A stretch of DNA of 64,000 nt from Rivibacter subsaxonicus. Lineage in GTDB: Bacteria; Pseudomonadota; Gammaproteobacteria; Burkholderiales; Burkholderiaceae_C. Within the stretch, counting starts at the first letter, position 1. Each line of letters starts with the position of its first letter. Positions 61,485-64,000 of the stretch are shown here, one piece after another. The DNA lies in the NCBI RefSeq assembly GCF_004217215.1, contig NZ_SHKP01000004.1, forward strand, positions 1,024,829-1,088,828, read 5' to 3'. The notes beneath the pieces were generated by a model. The model searched no databases. It saw nothing but the letters and a program-made list of their open reading frames with translations, and had not been told where the DNA came from. Both the position numbers and the translations under genes were made by a program.

Positions 61485-62071
61485 GCCTCGAACTGCCTGG
61501 CGTTCTTGCCGCGGATGGTCGAGTAGAAGTCCTTGACCACCTGCATGTCGTGCTCGACCTCGCCGGTAGGCACCAGCACCGGCCCGAGGCCGGCCACCTT
61601 GCGTCCGTAGTCGATGTAGGCCATCACGATCGGCACTTCGGCGCCGACCGCGATCCAGTAGAAGCCGGTCTTCCAGTAGTTGGTCTTGCTGCGCGTGCCT
61701 TCGGGCGACACCACCAGTGCCAGCGGGCCGTCGGCTTCCCTGATCGCCTCGGCCGAGGCGGCGACCAGGTTGCTGGACTTGTCCCGGTGCACCGGAATGC
61801 CGCCGAGCCATTTCATGACACCGGCGAAGGGCGGTTTGAAGAGCGTGTCCTTGCCCATCCAGTAGACGTTGAGGCGCAGCACGAAGGACACCATCAGCGT
61901 GTAGGGCAGGTCCCAGTTGCTGGTGTGCGGCGCGGCGATCAGCACGCACTTGTAGCCGCCGGGCGGCAGCTGGCCTTCGACCTTCCAGCCGGTGAGCTTG
62001 AGAAAGCCGATCGAGAAGCCACGCAGCAGCGTGTTGACGATCGGCGTGTCGAAGATGGTGCGCTGGTGCAT
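61481..62071 (-). CDS. 1-acyl-sn-glycerol-3-phosphate acyltransferase family protein
   Basis: 196 residues. PlsC motifs: HTSNWD (H-x4-D) at about 48-53, later GIPVHRD and SPEGTRSK. It transfers an acyl chain to a lysophospholipid or related acceptor. ATG 62071 begins [10 protein letters not shown], after a 63-residue stretch of non-domain sequence in the same frame. It overlaps the VF530 gene by 4 bp and ends before it on the same strand. Confidence 0.87.
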   Translation of the reverse strand: MHQRTIFDTPIVNTLLRGFSIGFLKLTGWKVEGQLPPGGYKCVLIAAPHTSNWDLPYTLMVSFVLRLNVYWMGKDTLFKPPFAGVMKWLGGIPVHRDKSSNLVAASAEAIREADGPLALVVSPEGTRSKTNYWKTGFYWIAVGAEVPIVMAYIDYGRKVAGLGPVLVPTGEVEHDMQVVKDFYSTIRGKNARQFEA

Positions 62072-62102
62072 GCGGCTGTCCGGGGAGGGCGCGATTGTCG
62101 CC

Positions 62103-62726
62103 TCAGGCCACGCGCTCGAAGACGAGGAGCTGGTTGTTGGCCGGCATGGCGAAGCGCTCGAGCGCTTGCAGGCCGGAGCCGCGTGCCTCGCGCTCGACCT
62201 CGTCCAGGCGACGCAGCCCCCAGGCCGGGTCGCGCGAGCGTAGGTCGCGGTCGAAGGCAAGATTGCTCGGTGCGGTGTCGATGCCCTCGACGATGAAGGG
62301 GCCGTAGACCAGCAGCCGGCCCGCAGGTCGCAGGTGCCGCGAAGCGAATTGCATCAACCCGGCGCAGGCGGCCCAGGGCGCGATGTGGAGCAGGTTGGCG
62401 CAGAAGACCGCGTCGAAGACACCGAGTGCTGCGGCCGTTGCCGAGGATGGCTGCAACACATCGAGCGCGATCGGCGGCAGCAGCCTTGGCAGCTTGGCCG
62501 CGGCCGCGTGAGCCGCGATCGAGGCGCGCGCCGAGGCATCGGCATCGCTCGGTTGCCAGATCCAGCCGGGCAGGCCGGCCGCGAAATGCAGCGCATGCTG
62601 GCCGCTGCCACTGGCGATCTCGAGCATGCTGCCGTGGGCGGGCAGCACCCGTTGCAGCACCTCGAGGATCGGGCCGCGATTGCGCTCGGCGGCGGCGCTG
62701 TAGAGGCGCGGGTCGGTCGCGGCCAT
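62103..62726 (-). CDS. DUF938 family SAM-dependent methyltransferase
   Basis: 207 residues. The SAM-binding motif is MLEIASGSGQHALHFA, with FDAVFCANLLHIAPW as the second. The C terminus is typical of DUF938. Its substrate is unknown. ATG 62726 begins MAATDPRLYSAAAERN. It lies 31 bp upstream of the acyltransferase gene on the same strand. Confidence 0.85.
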   Translation of the reverse strand: MAATDPRLYSAAAERNRGPILEVLQRVLPAHGSMLEIASGSGQHALHFAAGLPGWIWQPSDADASARASIAAHAAAAKLPRLLPPIALDVLQPSSATAAALGVFDAVFCANLLHIAPWAACAGLMQFASRHLRPAGRLLVYGPFIVEGIDTAPSNLAFDRDLRSRDPAWGLRRLDEVEREARGSGLQALERFAMPANNQLLVFERVA

Positions 62727-62730
62727 GAAC

Positions 62731-64000
62731 TCAGCCCAGACCTGCCGTGGCCAGCGCTGGCACGCGATCGAACCAGGGTTGAGCGGCCTCGAGCTCGGCC
62801 GCGAGCTGCAGCAGCGTGGCCTCGTCGCCGAGGCGGCCGATGAACTGCACGCCCAGCGGCAGTCCGTCGGCGCACCAGTGCAGCGGCACGCTCATCGCCG
62901 GCGTGCCGGTGAGGTTGGCGAGCTGGGTGAAGGGTACGTACATGAGGTTGTCGCGCGCGATCTGGTCGATGGTGCCGGTCAGCCAGCCCAGCCGCGCGAG
63001 CAGGCCGAGCGCGCCGCTGCCGAGCAGCAGCGCGAGCAGGTTCTGCTGCCAGTGCGGCGGATCGCCCTGGCCGTGGCGGATCGGCGGATGGGCGAGCGTC
63101 GGTGTCAGGAACAGGTCATGCCGGCGGTGGAACTCGGCCAGTGCCAGCGAGAAGTCGTTCCAGCGCTGGTGGCTGCGCACATAGGCGCCGGCGCTGGTGG
63201 CTTCGCCGAGCGCGCCGAGCACGCGCGTCAGCAGTTCGAAGTCGGCGTTCGAGGCGCCGGCCGCGAGGCCATCGCGCATGGCGGCGGCGACCTGGCCGAA
63301 GTACAGCATCAGGTAGCAGCGCGCCAGCTCGCGCCCGTCGTAGACCGGTGCCGCCTCGCTGACCTCGTGGCCAAGCGAGGCGAGCAGCGCTGCGGTCTGC
63401 TCGACCGCCTTGACGGCTTCAGGGTGGACCGGCGAGCCGATCGGCGAGACGGTCGAGAAGCCGATCCGCAGCGAGCGCGGCGCACGCTGCACCAGCGCGC
63501 GAAAGCTTTGCGGCTGCGGCAGCGCCGGGATCGGGTCGCTCGGCTCGTGGCCGGCCAGGATATCGAGCGCGAGCGCGGCGTCGCGCACGCTGCGGCAGAG
63601 CACCAGGTCGCTCGAGGCGCCCTCCCAGATCTCGCCGGCCTGCGGTGCGGTGCTGACCCTTCCGCGCGACGGGCGCAGGCCGAACAGGCCGCAGCAGGCG
63701 GCCGGGATCCGGATCGAGCCGCCGCCGTCGTTGGCGCCGGCCATCGGCACGATGCCGGCCGCGACCGCCGCCGCCGAGCCGCCGCTGGAGCCGCCGGTCG
63801 TGTGTTCCAGGTTCCAGGGGTTGTTGCTGCGGCCGAAGAGCTGCGGGTCGGTCACGCCCTTGAGCGCCAGCTCGGGCGAGTTGGTCTTGCCGAAGATCAG
63901 CGCGCCGGCGCCGAGCAGGCGCCGCGCGATGGCCGAATGCTGCTGCGCCGGCTGGAGCGCGAAGGCGCGGCTGCCGACCGAGGTCGGCGTGCCGGCGTAG
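62731..64000 (-). CDS. Amidase signature family protein (5' end outside window)
   Basis: The window holds about 423 residues, missing the N terminus. The amidase motif GGSSGGSAAAVAAGIVPMAG includes the cis-Ser/Ser pair; the catalytic Lys should lie just outside the window. FGKTNSPEL and IRIPAACCGLFGLRPS are also family motifs. It hydrolyses amides of unknown substrate. The true start is beyond base 64000; an internal GTG at 63855 is not the start. Confidence 0.88.
   Translation of the reverse strand, partial: YAGTPTSVGSRAFALQPAQQHSAIARRLLGAGALIFGKTNSPELALKGVTDPQLFGRSNNPWNLEHTTGGSSGGSAAAVAAGIVPMAGANDGGGSIRIPAACCGLFGLRPSRGRVSTAPQAGEIWEGASSDLVLCRSVRDAALALDILAGHEPSDPIPALPQPQSFRALVQRAPRSLRIGFSTVSPIGSPVHPEAVKAVEQTAALLASLGHEVSEAAPVYDGRELARCYLMLYFGQVAAAMRDGLAAGASNADFELLTRVLGALGEATSAGAYVRSHQRWNDFSLALAEFHRRHDLFLTPTLAHPPIRHGQGDPPHWQQNLLALLLGSGALGLLARLGWLTGTIDQIARDNLMYVPFTQLANLTGTPAMSVPLHWCADGLPLGVQFIGRLGDEATLLQLAAELEAAQPWFDRVPALATAGLG

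Overview
The window is GC-rich, densely coded DNA from a free-living betaproteobacterium, most likely a Burkholderiales member of the Rubrivivax/Leptothrix/Ideonella type. I base this on intracellular PHB depolymerase, a Bug/TTT-type periplasmic receptor, two DUF4148-type secreted proteins, selenouridine synthase SelU, a DUF502 membrane protein and many LysR regulators. This placement is inferred from gene content, without a database search. I saw no rRNA, tRNA, CRISPR array, integrase or intact insertion sequence. The window is chromosome-like, with one probable accessory stretch.

Layout: 0-9.9 kb carries housekeeping genes: acyl-CoA thioesterase, a MetE-C-like methyltransferase with a cupin and a saccharopine-dehydrogenase-like reductase, SelU, RsgA and DUF502. 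From 10.1 to 17.6 kb, slightly less GC-rich by eye, lies a redox cluster. It holds a TetR regulator, DUF2147, a zinc-less MDR reductase, an SDR, an alpha/beta hydrolase, an aldo/keto reductase, an old yellow enzyme and a LysR. At 17.7-20.9 kb a LysR faces a tartrate/D-malate dehydrogenase and a Bug receptor across a perfect 10+5+10 bp inverted repeat. At 21.2-25.3 kb is a heterodimeric ABC exporter (MdlA/MdlB) with a small lipoprotein.

From 25.4 to 38 kb is the most unusual part. Two paralogous tiny secreted peptides, each behind a nearly identical 136-137 bp upstream region, bracket a set of other genes. These are a LuxR regulator, a DUF4148 protein, a Crp/Fnr regulator divergent from a cyclase-ATPase-TPR signalling protein, and a two-gene operon. 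That operon encodes a membrane patatin-like lipase and a 1188-residue protein joining a DyP-type peroxidase to a C-terminal cytochrome P450-like domain. The pairing of an acyl-releasing lipase with a peroxidase-P450 fusion recalls the logic of fungal Ppo oxylipin synthases (inference).

From 38 to 64 kb come PHB depolymerase, a GST with a histone-H1-like tail, cupins, another LysR, an ArsR/SRPBCC pair, hemerythrin and cytochrome c proteins, a MalT-like regulator and a DUF885 hydrolase. Then follow an RluA enzyme, a phosphatase, an S9 peptidase, Tim44-like and Popeye-like proteins, and a three-gene set (degenerate metallo-beta-lactamase fold, SoxYZ-like carrier, thioredoxin). The window ends with DbpA, a second DUF4148-like protein, small nucleic-acid-binding proteins, an acyltransferase, a DUF938 methyltransferase and a 5'-truncated amidase.

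Non-coding signals include several perfect palindromes at promoters. The LuxR gene at 26.4 kb and the DUF4148-like gene at 60.6 kb share a promoter layout: a GGTGA/TCACC dyad exactly 41 bp upstream of AACTAGTCTT. Two LysR genes 25 kb apart share an upstream box.
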